Positions 8,197-15,403 of a stretch of 33,368 bases of DNA are shown piece after piece. Source of the DNA: an uncultured Christensenellaceae bacterium. GTDB taxonomy: Bacteria; Bacillota; Clostridia; Christensenellales; UBA3700. The position numbers were made by a program, and so were the translations under genes. Below the pieces are notes generated by a model. The model worked only from the letters and a program-made list of their open reading frames with translations, ran no database searches and was not told the origin of the DNA. Position 1 is the first letter of the stretch; each line of letters opens with the position of its first letter. The DNA is taken from NCBI GenBank assembly GCA_944380275.1, contig CALWHB010000001.1:1-33368 (forward strand), read 5' to 3'.

Positions 8197-9438
8197 GTGG
8201 AGCGAAACAAAGAAATAAATAAATGTTCATTTTGCGGAAGAGGCGAAGGCGAAGTCGATAAGATATTTTCAGGCCCCAACGGCGTGAATATCTGCAACGA
8301 GTGCGTGGAGTTCTGCTATGAGCTTATGGAGCAGGAGTTTACTTCTCCCGTAGGCGAAACGGATAAAAAACACGCGATTAAAGTGCCGACACCGCATGAA
8401 ATAAAAGCGCAGCTTGACGAATACATCGTAGGACAGGACCAGGCAAAGAAAGTGCTTTCTGTAGCGGTTTACAATCACTACAAAAGGCTTAATTGCGAGG
8501 CTAAAGGCGACGTTGAACTTGAAAAGAGCAACGTACTTCTTTTAGGACCCACGGGATGCGGCAAAACTTTGCTTGCAAGTACGCTTGCGAAGATACTGGA
8601 CGTGCCTTTCGTCGTCGCAGACGCGACGTCTTTGACTGAGGCAGGATATGTAGGTGAAGACGTTGAAAATATTCTGCTCAAACTGATTAAAAAGGCAGAT
8701 TACGATATTAAACGCGCAGAAGTCGGCATTATTTATATCGACGAAATCGACAAAATCGCAAAAAAAGGCGAAAACGTATCGATTACGCGCGACGTTTCAG
8801 GCGAAGGCGTTCAGCAGGCTCTGCTCAAAATTATAGAGAGTACGGTCGCTAACGTGCCGCCCAACGGAGGAAGAAAACATCCGCAGCAGGAGTGTATACA
8901 GATTAATACCAGAAATATTCTGTTTATCTGCGGAGGAGCATTTGTCGGGCTTGAAAAAATCATAGAAAAACGTATGCAGGGCGCATCTCTCGGTTTCGGA
9001 GCGGAAATAAAGAACACAAAGACTTCGACATACGGAGAAATCTGCAACGAAATTCGTCCCGATGACCTTATAAAATTCGGTCTTATACCTGAATTTGTGG
9101 GCAGACTTCCGGTCGTCGTGTCAATCAACGCGCTTGACGAAAAAGCTCTCGTAAACATTTTGAGAGAGCCTAAAAATGCGCTTACGAAACAGTATACGTC
9201 CATGTTTGCCGACGACGGAGTGGAGCTTGTTTTTGAGGACGACGCTCTGATGGAGATTGCAGGTAAGGCTGTAAGGATGAAGACGGGCGCGCGCGGACTG
9301 AAATCTATTATGGAAAATCTTATGCTCGACGTAATGTACGATGTTCCCAGCGACAAATCGATAGAGAAAGTCGTTATAACGGGCGATTGCGTTACGGGCA
9401 AAGAAAAACCCGTGATAATCCGCCGCAAGACGGCGTAA
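8197..9438 (+). CDS. clpX: ClpX, AAA+ unfoldase of the ClpXP protease
   Basis: ClpX unfolds tagged proteins and threads them into ClpP. The 413-residue protein starts at GTG behind an AAGAGGTG site. It has the C4 zinc-binding domain (Cys10, Cys13, Cys33, Cys36), Walker A GPTGCGKT (117-124), the pore loop GYVGED, Walker [11 protein letters not shown], the RKH segment, and a sensor II arginine in the GARGLKS region. All features for activity are intact. A strong terminator follows the stop, so the operon ends here. The lon gene that often follows clpX in Bacillota is absent. Confidence 0.97.
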   Translation: MERNKEINKCSFCGRGEGEVDKIFSGPNGVNICNECVEFCYELMEQEFTSPVGETDKKHAIKVPTPHEIKAQLDEYIVGQDQAKKVLSVAVYNHYKRLNCEAKGDVELEKSNVLLLGPTGCGKTLLASTLAKILDVPFVVADATSLTEAGYVGEDVENILLKLIKKADYDIKRAEVGIIYIDEIDKIAKKGENVSITRDVSGEGVQQALLKIIESTVANVPPNGGRKHPQQECIQINTRNILFICGGAFVGLEKIIEKRMQGASLGFGAEIKNTKTSTYGEICNEIRPDDLIKFGLIPEFVGRLPVVVSINALDEKALVNILREPKNALTKQYTSMFADDGVELVFEDDALMEIAGKAVRMKTGARGLKSIMENLMLDVMYDVPSDKSIEKVVITGDCVTGKEKPVIIRRKTA

Positions 9439-9445
9439 ATAAACT

Positions 9446-9468
9446 GCGGGCGTCAGCCCGCTTTTTTT
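9446..9468 (+). terminator. Terminator of tig-clpP-clpX
   Basis: GCGGGC (9446-9451), loop GTCA, GCCCGC (9456-9461) and a run of seven T. Confidence 0.9.
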
Positions 9469-9470
9469 AT

Positions 9471-10309
9471 AAGCTAAGCTTGAATATAATATAATTGCTA
9501 AATATCTTGCCGACGCAATTTTAGATTTAATGCCGAATAATGCGCGGCAAAGACATTTAAAGAGCGCAGGACAATAATATAAAGTTCGTCTGACAGCTTA
9601 TAAAACGTGAGAATACGGTTTTATAAATAAATGCGCGAGTAAATGTGCTTACCGCGCAATAAAAGACGCGCTTAGTATGGTTATAAAGATAAAGCTTTGA
9701 ATAAGCTTTGCTTTGTATCTGTTGTGCCGTGCGTTGCGCTTTGTAAGACGTATTTGCATGATTGGCATAATTACGTCAGAAATTATGCCGATTTAAGCGT
9801 TTAAGCTTAAAAAGATTATTGACGATATACTGAAGGTGGAAAATGCGCCGGAAGATATACGTCAAAAAATCGAGTGCGGCAGGGTATGGGCGCATAGGCG
9901 CATACGCAAAATCGTTATAAGAATCTTAAAGCGATTATCGGGTTCTTATACCAGACCGGAAAAATACGAATCAGCCCAGAGGCGCGCCTTTATGCGTTTT
10001 TCAGCGACGCTCACTTGATAATATTATAATATTATTTGCGCTCGCATCGCTGAAACACACAATAAAAATCATCGCCTGAGGGTGAATAAGGTTTTAAGCG
10101 ACATTTACCGGTGCAAATTTGTATGACGTAAAACCTGTCAATGCGACCCGTCATACGGGTACAAGGCAAATGCCGCAGGTAATATTAAACATATTATCAA
10201 GGCATTTAACGCAGTAGCTACGTAAATTTGCCGCTTTAAATCCGGTTCGTATTATTCTTGTCTGGTATAGGCGATTATAAGCAGAATTACGCAAGAGGAG
10301 GAAAGTCTG
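9471..10309. other. 840-bp gap between clpX and engB, no intact gene
   Basis: No frame here has both a ribosome binding site and a recognisable product. The longest plus-strand frame (9836-10018, GTG start) is arginine-rich and resembles nothing I know. The gap is less AT-rich than the 12963-13991 gap and contains many GCG/CGC words, closer to the coding regions. That would fit a decayed gene or a structured transcript. In many Bacillota lon lies exactly here. Near the right end there are RNA-like stems (10121-10156 and 10168-10207). Confidence 0.5.
10168..10207 (+). other. Nested hairpin in the engB upstream region
   Basis: AAATGCC (10168-10174) pairs with GGCATTT (10201-10207). Inside, GGTAATAT (10178-10185) pairs with ATATTATC (10191-10198, one G-U) around a 5-nt loop. 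A second imperfect element, GTATGACG (10121-10128) with CGTCATAC (10149-10156), lies just upstream. It could be a structured leader of engB or a remnant. No known riboswitch class was recognised. Confidence 0.35.
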
Positions 10310-10924
10310 ATGATAATAAAAAACGCAAAGTTTATGACTTCGTACGCATCTTTTAAAAAAGGCGACGGTTTTGACGCTGACGAGATAGCGATTGCAGGTA
10401 AGTCAAATGTGGGTAAAAGTTCGTTTATAAACTTTCTTGCAAATCACAACGGACTTGCAAAGACATCGTCGACTCCGGGTAAGACCAAGCTGATAAATTA
10501 TTTTTCTGTAAACAACGGGGAGTTTATGCTGGTTGACTTGCCCGGTTACGGATTTGCAAAGGTAGGAGAAGAGGAGAAGAGAAAGTGGGATAAGATGATA
10601 GGCAGCTATCTGACTGAGAGTGAACGTCTGAAAGGTGTGATAGTTCTTGTGGACGTAAGACATGAACCGACGGCTCTCGACAAACAGATGATAGCTTATC
10701 TTCATCATTATCATGTACCTTTCTTTGTTGTTGCAACTAAGAGCGACAAACTTTCAAAGGCTCAGATTTCAAAACAAAAAAGTATCATAGCAAATGCATT
10801 GAGTCTGGGTACGGCGGACATTACAACTGTTTCTTCGCTTAAAAAAGAGGGAAAAGATGCAGTTCTCGAAAAAATAGAGAATTTGCTCAAATATATTCCT
10901 GATACTGATATTATAGAAGATTGA
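10310..10924 (+). CDS. engB: EngB/YsxC ribosome-biogenesis GTPase
   Basis: EngB is a small GTPase needed for assembly of the 50S subunit. The 204-residue protein is a single G domain: G1 GKSNVGKSS (30-38), G3 DLPGYGFAKV, G4 TKSDK and a G5-like SSLKKEGK. Length matches the family. A strong GAGGAGGAAA ribosome binding site precedes the ATG. In Bacillus subtilis this gene (ysxC) follows lonA in the clpX-lon neighbourhood, so it keeps the expected position while lon itself is missing. Confidence 0.95.
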   Translation: MIIKNAKFMTSYASFKKGDGFDADEIAIAGKSNVGKSSFINFLANHNGLAKTSSTPGKTKLINYFSVNNGEFMLVDLPGYGFAKVGEEEKRKWDKMIGSYLTESERLKGVIVLVDVRHEPTALDKQMIAYLHHYHVPFFVVATKSDKLSKAQISKQKSIIANALSLGTADITTVSSLKKEGKDAVLEKIENLLKYIPDTDIIED

Positions 10925-10979
10925 TGGCTGAATATAACTATTTTTTGCCTTAATTTAGAATATTATTTTTAGGTGGAAG

Positions 10980-11008
10980 TGACATTATTTTGCTTTTTTG
11001 CATATATT
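10980..11008 (+). promoter_or_regulatory. Possible sigma-E-type promoter of the cysteine-rich protein gene
   Basis: TGACATT (10980-10986, 5 of 7 to KMATATT) and CATATATT (11001-11008, 7 of 8 to CATACAHT) are 14 bp apart, the spacing used by sigma-E. The region is AT-rich, so chance matches are likely. Confidence 0.3.
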
Positions 11009-11068
11009 TTTATAGCGATTGTACAATGTCTGAAGTTTGTGCAGTCATATAAAAGGAGGAAGTACATA

Positions 11069-11743
11069 ATGTCATTTTCAAATAATTGCAAGTCTGAAAA
11101 GATACCGGGACCTGTAAGAGGTAACGCTCTTTCCGGAATTTGCGAAAAAACTTGCGTGCAGGTTGAAAAGGTCTTTGACGCGTGTATGAGTCAGTCTTCG
11201 TTGACCGACCTTCAGCTCAACTTGACTGACGTCACTCCGACCGACCTTACTGCTCCTTACAAGTTCGTAAGCGCAAAATCCACGTCGACAACTGCTCAGA
11301 TTACCGATTTGTCTGTTTCTGAAATACCTGAGGACAGCTGTTATGCGCGTGTAACCTGTAACGTTCAGATTCCCGTTTCGGTAACGTTTACCGATGCAAA
11401 CGGCAAAACGGGAACTGCCAATGCTACGGTTACCGTACCTAAGGACGTAATCCTTCATGTATCTGCGCCCAGCGTTATTCCTTATTCTATTCAGGCAACA
11501 GTCGGTTTTGACGCTATGCAGGGGTCCTATACGGCTGACAATCAGTTTACCGTTACCGGTTGCACTACCGTAATCCTCAAGGTTACGATGCCTGTAGACA
11601 TTCTCGTCCCCAGTTACGGTTACTGTTATATTCCGCCGTGCAGAGAATACACGCAGCAGGCGTGCGAAGGCGTTTTTGACCTTCCGCTGTATCCTCAGGA
11701 GTGCGGAGAGGATTGCAGGTACAATTCAAAACTCAAAGGCTGA
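11069..11743 (+). CDS. Cysteine-rich beta-type protein, possible spore-surface component
   Basis: I recognise this only as a type of unnamed protein seen in spore-forming Clostridia. The 224-residue product has 12 cysteines, clustered at the N-terminus (NNC, GICEKTC, DAC) and the C-terminus (GYCYIPPC, QQACEGVF, QECGEDC). The middle (about residues 50-185) is Thr/Val-rich with alternating hydrophobics, suggesting beta structure. There is no signal peptide or membrane segment. The start at 11069 is fixed by AAAGGAGG at 11053-11060. The frame's upstream GTG at 10973 would add a hydrophobic stretch overlapping the promoter. The cysteine content, lack of a secretion signal and possible sigma-E promoter fit a self-assembling coat or exosporium protein, but this is inference. 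The gene stands alone with its own terminator. Confidence 0.75.
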   Translation: MSFSNNCKSEKIPGPVRGNALSGICEKTCVQVEKVFDACMSQSSLTDLQLNLTDVTPTDLTAPYKFVSAKSTSTTAQITDLSVSEIPEDSCYARVTCNVQIPVSVTFTDANGKTGTANATVTVPKDVILHVSAPSVIPYSIQATVGFDAMQGSYTADNQFTVTGCTTVILKVTMPVDILVPSYGYCYIPPCREYTQQACEGVFDLPLYPQECGEDCRYNSKLKG

Positions 11744-11753
11744 CGATTATGCC

Positions 11754-11798
11754 GCGTGCGTATGATTCGGACAATCCGTTTCATACGCGCGTTTTTAT
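11754..11798 (+). terminator. Long-stem terminator of the cysteine-rich protein gene
   Basis: Positions 11754-11765 pair with 11781-11792 (12 bp, two G-U), with an inner CGGA/TCCG stem, followed by TTTTTATTT. Confidence 0.88.
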
Positions 11799-12194
11799 TT
11801 AATCTTATTTGACTTCTCCGAGTGTGCGCGTGAGTATCGGTATGACATATTTTTTATATCGATTCCGCATTTGTACGGAAAAGAGTATTTTTAAACATTA
11901 GTTGCCTCAGGCGGCTGAAAATGCGCTTGAATTGATTTGATTTTAAAAAACTGACGATTTCGATTATATATTTTTGATTGAATTTTTATATCGCAAATTA
12001 TATTTTTTGCTGTGAGTAATGATTTAAACTGTTTGTCAAGGTTTAAAGAGGCTTTTTGTTTGTTAGATGTGCGCGAAAAGCGTAGTGTAAATTTATTTTG
12101 CGACAGAAATTGCTCGTTTTGTTTATTTTTCAATAGTTTTCATTTTTAATCTGAACCTTGTATTTTTTATAATACGATTTAGAGCGCAGATAAC
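11799..12194. other. AT-rich gap, nothing recognised
   Basis: About 395 bases of AT-rich DNA. A minus-strand frame at 12133-11891 starts with TTG, lacks a ribosome binding site and is Lys/Gln/Asn-rich in a way expected of random AT-rich sequence. Apart from the promoter at its right end, I see no element. Confidence 0.6.
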
Positions 12195-12224
12195 TTGATT
12201 GCGGAGCGGATTTGCTGGTATAAT
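12195..12224 (+). promoter_or_regulatory. Extended -10 promoter for a leaderless metallophosphoesterase mRNA
   Basis: TTGATT (12195-12200), an 18-bp spacer and a perfect TATAAT (12219-12224) preceded by TGG. The expected start, 7 nt past the -10, falls on the A of the ATG at 12231. No Shine-Dalgarno sequence precedes that ATG. Confidence 0.65.
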
Positions 12225-12230
12225 AATATC

Positions 12231-12929
12231 ATGAAGGTTTTTTCTGTGAGCGATTTGCATCTCAGTAAACTTTGCAATAAGCCGATGGATATATTCGGTG
12301 ACGGTTGGAACGGTTATTGGGATAATATACGCAACGACTGGCGAGATAAAGTTGGCGATGAAGACGTGGTTCTGATTGCAGGCGACATTTCATGGGCTAT
12401 GCGCCTTGACGACGCACTGCCGGATTTGGATGAAATAGCAGAACTTCCCGGTAAAAAAGTTATCATGAGAGGGAATCACGATTATTGGTGGCAGTCTTAT
12501 CAGAAATTGCTCGACGTGTTGCCGTGCGGAATGTTTGCGGTGCAGAATAACGCTGTGAGGATAGGGAATCTTCTCGTTTGCGGGTCAAGATTGTGGAATC
12601 TTGCGGCAAACGGTGAACATGACAAGGCGATGCAGGCAAGAGAGGTCATCAGATTAAGGCTTGCTCTCGAAGATGCGAAAAGTCAGAAAAGAGAAGGCGA
12701 TAAAATCGCGGTTATGGTGCATTATCCGCCTTTCGACGTTTATTTTGCAGACTCCGTATTTACTGAATTGATTGCGGAATACGACGTTGATGCCGTGGTG
12801 TACGGGCATTTACACGGCAAAAACGTGCGCGTACGCGACATAGTCAACAAGAACGGATTGAATTATTATCTTACTTCCTGCGACCTCGTTGGATATAAAC
12901 TTGTCGAGATAAAAGAGCTTGAGCTTTGA
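12231..12929 (+). CDS. Calcineurin-like metallophosphoesterase
   Basis: The 232-residue protein carries the full metal-binding set of the calcineurin-like phosphoesterase fold: D-x-H in SDLHLS (residues 7-12), GDISW, GNHDYWW, VHYPP and GHLHG. Such enzymes hydrolyse phosphomono- or diesters with two metal ions. The substrate of this subgroup is unknown to me. I start it at ATG 12231, because the first metal ligand lies 8 residues in and the upstream TTG (12195) falls inside the promoter. No Shine-Dalgarno is present. It is monocistronic with a terminator right after the stop, unrelated to engB or the dcw cluster by position. Confidence 0.88.
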   Translation: MKVFSVSDLHLSKLCNKPMDIFGDGWNGYWDNIRNDWRDKVGDEDVVLIAGDISWAMRLDDALPDLDEIAELPGKKVIMRGNHDYWWQSYQKLLDVLPCGMFAVQNNAVRIGNLLVCGSRLWNLAANGEHDKAMQAREVIRLRLALEDAKSQKREGDKIAVMVHYPPFDVYFADSVFTELIAEYDVDAVVYGHLHGKNVRVRDIVNKNGLNYYLTSCDLVGYKLVEIKELEL

Positions 12930-12933
12930 AAAG

Positions 12934-12961
12934 ACGCCGTCGTTTCGACGGTGTTTTTTTT
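12934..12961 (+). terminator. Terminator of the metallophosphoesterase gene
   Basis: ACGCCGTCG (12934-12942), loop TTT, CGACGGTGT (12946-12954, one G-T pair) and a run of seven T or more. Confidence 0.88.
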
Positions 12962-13565
12962 ATGCCGATAACGGCAATTCTCAAAATTGCTTAATGATAA
13001 GATGGGTATGGCTGACTGTCGTAATATGTGGCTCTGTATTGTCAGGACGCTATGTCTGAGCGGATTTATCCGGTTTAAATATTATTTTGTCTGAAACAGT
13101 TTGTCCTGTGAGTCGGTATCATCTGATAATGACGGTTTATTTACAGGTTTTTCACGCTTAAAATGTCCGGATATTTTATTTGTATATTAGATATGTAATT
13201 TACGCGTATATAGAAACAATACTGTTAAATATGAATTGATTGGATAATCCGTTGTTTTGCTTATGTAAAAGACAAAGTAAACCATAATCTTTATTATTGC
13301 ATACGTGTAGATATTAAACGCAAATTGAAGGTTTGCGGATAAAATAAAATCAAAGTATTTTGTTTGTCTTATTTGCCGGATATACGCATTTTTAACGTGT
13401 AATTTTGCCGAAAAAGTTTTTGCGGCGATTTTTGATTTTGTATGTGATTTTTACAGACCGGTCTGCATTGTCCGCAGGACGCGTAGGTCTATTCTGTGTC
13501 TGTAATATGTGATTTGGATTGGGAATCGTATCCCCGTATGAGAAAAAGCAGAGAAGTGCTTTAGT

Positions 13566-13639
13566 TTATCTCGTGCAGAATCGCAGGGCGAGTGATTAAT
13601 CTGCGATTTTTAAAATAAATTTTGAGGGAAACGAGATAA
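13566..13639 (+). ncRNA. Possible structured RNA element (nested stems)
   Basis: TTATCTCGT (13566-13574) pairs perfectly with ACGAGATAA (13631-13639). Inside, AATCGCAG (13579-13586) pairs with CTGCGATT (13601-13608), followed by TTT. The inner stem alone would resemble a terminator and the outer stem could compete with it. No known RNA family was recognised and transcription is not shown. Confidence 0.3.
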
Positions 13640-13742
13640 TTTAAGACCGTTTAACGATGTTGTTTTATCTGAAATCAACTGTATGACAGTGTGTCCTGAA
13701 TACTTTTTTCAATATAAAAACCGCAATATTTTGTGTCTTGAC

Positions 13743-13759
13743 AGGGAATTGTAGGGAAT
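13743..13759 (+). repeat. Pair of phased AGGGAAT repeats
   Basis: AGGGAAT occurs at 13743-13749 and 13753-13759, exactly 10 bp apart, directly after a TTGACA box (13738-13743). The spacing and G-rich core resemble MraZ binding repeats of other bacteria. Confidence 0.5.
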
Positions 13760-13780
13760 AATTTCCACTTTTGTACATTT

Positions 13781-13820
13781 AAGTAATTACAAGTAATACC
13801 AAGTAAAAACAATTAAAAAA
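13781..13820 (+). repeat. Four tandem AAGTAA decamers
   Basis: AAGTAATTAC, AAGTAATACC, AAGTAAAAAC and AATTAAAAAA follow one another at 13781, 13791, 13801 and 13811 without gaps. The 10-bp period places every unit on the same DNA face. Confidence 0.8.
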
Positions 13821-13835
13821 CGTCAAACATTAATT

Positions 13836-13865
13836 TAGTAAAAACAAGTAAAAATAAGTAAAATG
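13836..13865 (+). repeat. Three further AAGTAA decamers, half a turn out of phase
   Basis: TAGTAAAAAC, AAGTAAAAAT and AAGTAAAATG lie at 13836, 13846 and 13856. The offset from the first cluster (25 bp from the unit at 13811) puts them on roughly the opposite face. Confidence 0.8.
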
Positions 13866-13905
13866 CTGATTTTTCCATAATACGAACAAGTGTTTACATC
13901 TGAAA

Positions 13906-13920
13906 GTGGAAATTTGTGGA
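13906..13920 (+). promoter_or_regulatory. Promoter-proximal GTGGA pair, candidate MraZ box
   Basis: GTGGA occurs at 13906-13910 and 13916-13920, exactly 10 bp apart and ending 7 bp before the mraZ -35 box. MraZ is known to bind short G-rich direct repeats with a 10-bp period upstream of its own gene. Confidence 0.5.
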
Positions 13921-13927
13921 TATAATC

Positions 13928-13956
13928 TTGACAACGGTTGATATTAAAGATAAAAT
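13928..13956 (+). promoter_or_regulatory. Sigma-A promoter of the dcw operon (mraZ)
   Basis: A perfect TTGACA (13928-13933), a 17-bp spacer and TAAAAT (13951-13956). The predicted start near 13963 gives a leader of about 29 nt containing AAAGGAGG. Confidence 0.82.
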
Positions 13957-13991
13957 ATAAGTACAAACAAAGCAAAAGGAGGTAATGCGCG

Positions 13992-14447
13992 ATGATGATG
14001 TCCGGTATGGTATCGCTCCAGGTCGACCCTAAAGGCAGACTGAGAATACCTGCAAAATACAGACCGGCTCTCGGCGAAGAGGGTAGCAAGATTTTTGCGA
14101 TGATTAACAGCAACGGCTGCCTGAACATTATCTCTCAGGAAAAGGCAAACGGAATTATTTCCAAACTGTCGTCCGTCGTATCTATCGCGGTTACGGAAAA
14201 GTCCACGGCAGCGCGTCTGATACTCAGCAGCGTATGCGAACTTACCGAAGACGGTCAGGGAAGATTCACATTGCCTCCTATGCTTAAAAAGTTTGCTGGC
14301 ATTTCTAAAAACGTAGTCTTTGCAGGTATGGGTACTTCGCTCGAACTGTGGGATGCGGATAAGTGGGACGCATTGCACAGCGTCGTCAACGACCCCGAAG
14401 AGTTCCGTGCGGCGGTTGCAAGTCTTGAAGATATTCTGACGATATGA
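13992..14447 (+). CDS. mraZ: MraZ, transcriptional regulator of the dcw operon
   Basis: MraZ is an AbrB-like ring-forming DNA-binding protein that regulates its own operon. The 151-residue protein has the two family repeats, each with a D-x3-R type motif: DPKGRLRIPAKYR near the start and EDGQGRFTLPP near the middle. The start at 13992 sits 9 nt from AGGAGG (13977-13982). The ATG at 13998 fits the family N-terminus slightly better but is 15 nt away. The stop overlaps the rsmH start (ATGA), so the two are probably coupled in translation. The repeat arrays upstream are the natural candidates for its operator. Confidence 0.95.
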   Translation: MMMSGMVSLQVDPKGRLRIPAKYRPALGEEGSKIFAMINSNGCLNIISQEKANGIISKLSSVVSIAVTEKSTAARLILSSVCELTEDGQGRFTLPPMLKKFAGISKNVVFAGMGTSLELWDADKWDALHSVVNDPEEFRAAVASLEDILTI

Positions 14448-15379
14448 CGCAGTTCGCTCACGTTCCCGTAATGCCGTCCGAGGTGATAGACGGACTCAAC
14501 GTCAGAGAAGACGGTATATATCTCGATTGCACACTCGGCGGAGGCGGACACAGCGAATTGATTCTGCAAAAGCTGACGACCGGTAGGCTGATAGCGATAG
14601 ACAAAGACGAAGACGCTTTAGCGTTTGCAAAAAAAAGGCTGAGCAGGTACGCTGACAAAATTACGTTCGTACACAGCGATTTCAAAAGAGCGGACGAAGT
14701 GCTTGACGATTTGAACATTGACAAAATAGACGGCGTGTTGATGGACCTGGGGGTTTCTTCCTACCAGCTGGACACCGCAGAAAGAGGTTTTTCCTACCGC
14801 TTTGATGCGCCTCTCGATATGAGGATGGACAAGACGCAGTTCCTTACGGCGTTCAACGTGGTAAACGAGTACAACGAAATGGATATCGCGGATATTCTTT
14901 TCAGATTCGGAGAGGAAAGATACGCAAGGAAGATTGCGGCAAACATAATCCGTTATCGCACTGAGCAGACGATAAGAACTACCGGGCAGCTGGCGGAGAT
15001 AGTGGAGAAGTCGTATCCGCCTAAAGAAAGATTCAAAGGCGGCAATCCGTGCAAACGTACCTTCCAGGCAATCAGAATCGAAGTGAACGACGAACTCAAA
15101 GAGCTGGACGAAATCATAGGAAAACTTGCGGAAAGACTGAATAAGGGCGGAAGAATTGCAGTGATAACCTTCCACTCGCTGGAGGACAGAATAGTCAAAA
15201 GAGAATTTCAGTATCTCGAGGCGAAATGCATTTGTCCTCCCAAGCAGCCGATATGTACTTGCAATAAAGTTCAGACGGTGAAGATAATAACGAAAAAACC
15301 GGTTACGGCAAGCGAAGAGGAACTCGCCGTCAACTCAAGAGCTCAAAGCGCAAAGCTGAGAGTGGCAGAAAGGGTGTAA
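14444..15379 (+). CDS. rsmH: 16S rRNA m4C1402 methyltransferase RsmH (MraW)
   Basis: RsmH methylates N4 of C1402 in the P-site decoding region of 16S rRNA using S-adenosylmethionine. The 311-residue protein opens with the conserved HVPVMPSEVID segment and the SAM loop DCTLGGGGHSELIL. Later motifs include LMDLGVSSYQLD, RAERGFSYR-like LDTAERGFSYR, the helical insert, and the C-terminal cysteine patch CICPPKQPICTC. Length is normal. It overlaps mraZ by 4 nt and is followed by the ftsL-position gene, the canonical dcw order. Confidence 0.96.
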   Translation: MTQFAHVPVMPSEVIDGLNVREDGIYLDCTLGGGGHSELILQKLTTGRLIAIDKDEDALAFAKKRLSRYADKITFVHSDFKRADEVLDDLNIDKIDGVLMDLGVSSYQLDTAERGFSYRFDAPLDMRMDKTQFLTAFNVVNEYNEMDIADILFRFGEERYARKIAANIIRYRTEQTIRTTGQLAEIVEKSYPPKERFKGGNPCKRTFQAIRIEVNDELKELDEIIGKLAERLNKGGRIAVITFHSLEDRIVKREFQYLEAKCICPPKQPICTCNKVQTVKIITKKPVTASEEELAVNSRAQSAKLRVAERV

Positions 15380-15403
15380 TAAACAGTTGTTGGGGTGAAT
15401 AAT

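Larger units (their letters stand above)
12963..13991. other. 1-kb non-coding region upstream of the dcw operon
   Basis: No coding frame of note is present. The right half holds a nested stem (13566-13639), two TTGACA boxes (13738-13743 and 13928-13933) and four groups of 10-bp-phased repeats that end at the mraZ promoter. A candidate promoter TTGTCC-N18-GATAAT lies at 13101-13130 and could drive an unannotated transcript reaching the nested stem. The rest is AT-rich and featureless to my eye. Confidence 0.6.

Noticed and set aside
9836..10018. 60-codon plus-strand frame after clpX
   Set aside because: GTG start without a good ribosome binding site, Arg/Ile-rich product with no recognisable motif. 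More likely a chance frame in the gap, though it could be part of a decayed gene.
11891..12133. 80-codon minus-strand frame
   Set aside because: TTG start, no ribosome binding site, composition expected of AT-rich non-coding DNA.
13781..13865. Regular repeats resembling a small CRISPR array
   Set aside because: Units are 10 bp with no spacers and no cas genes. The period equals one helical turn, so a protein-binding array fits better.
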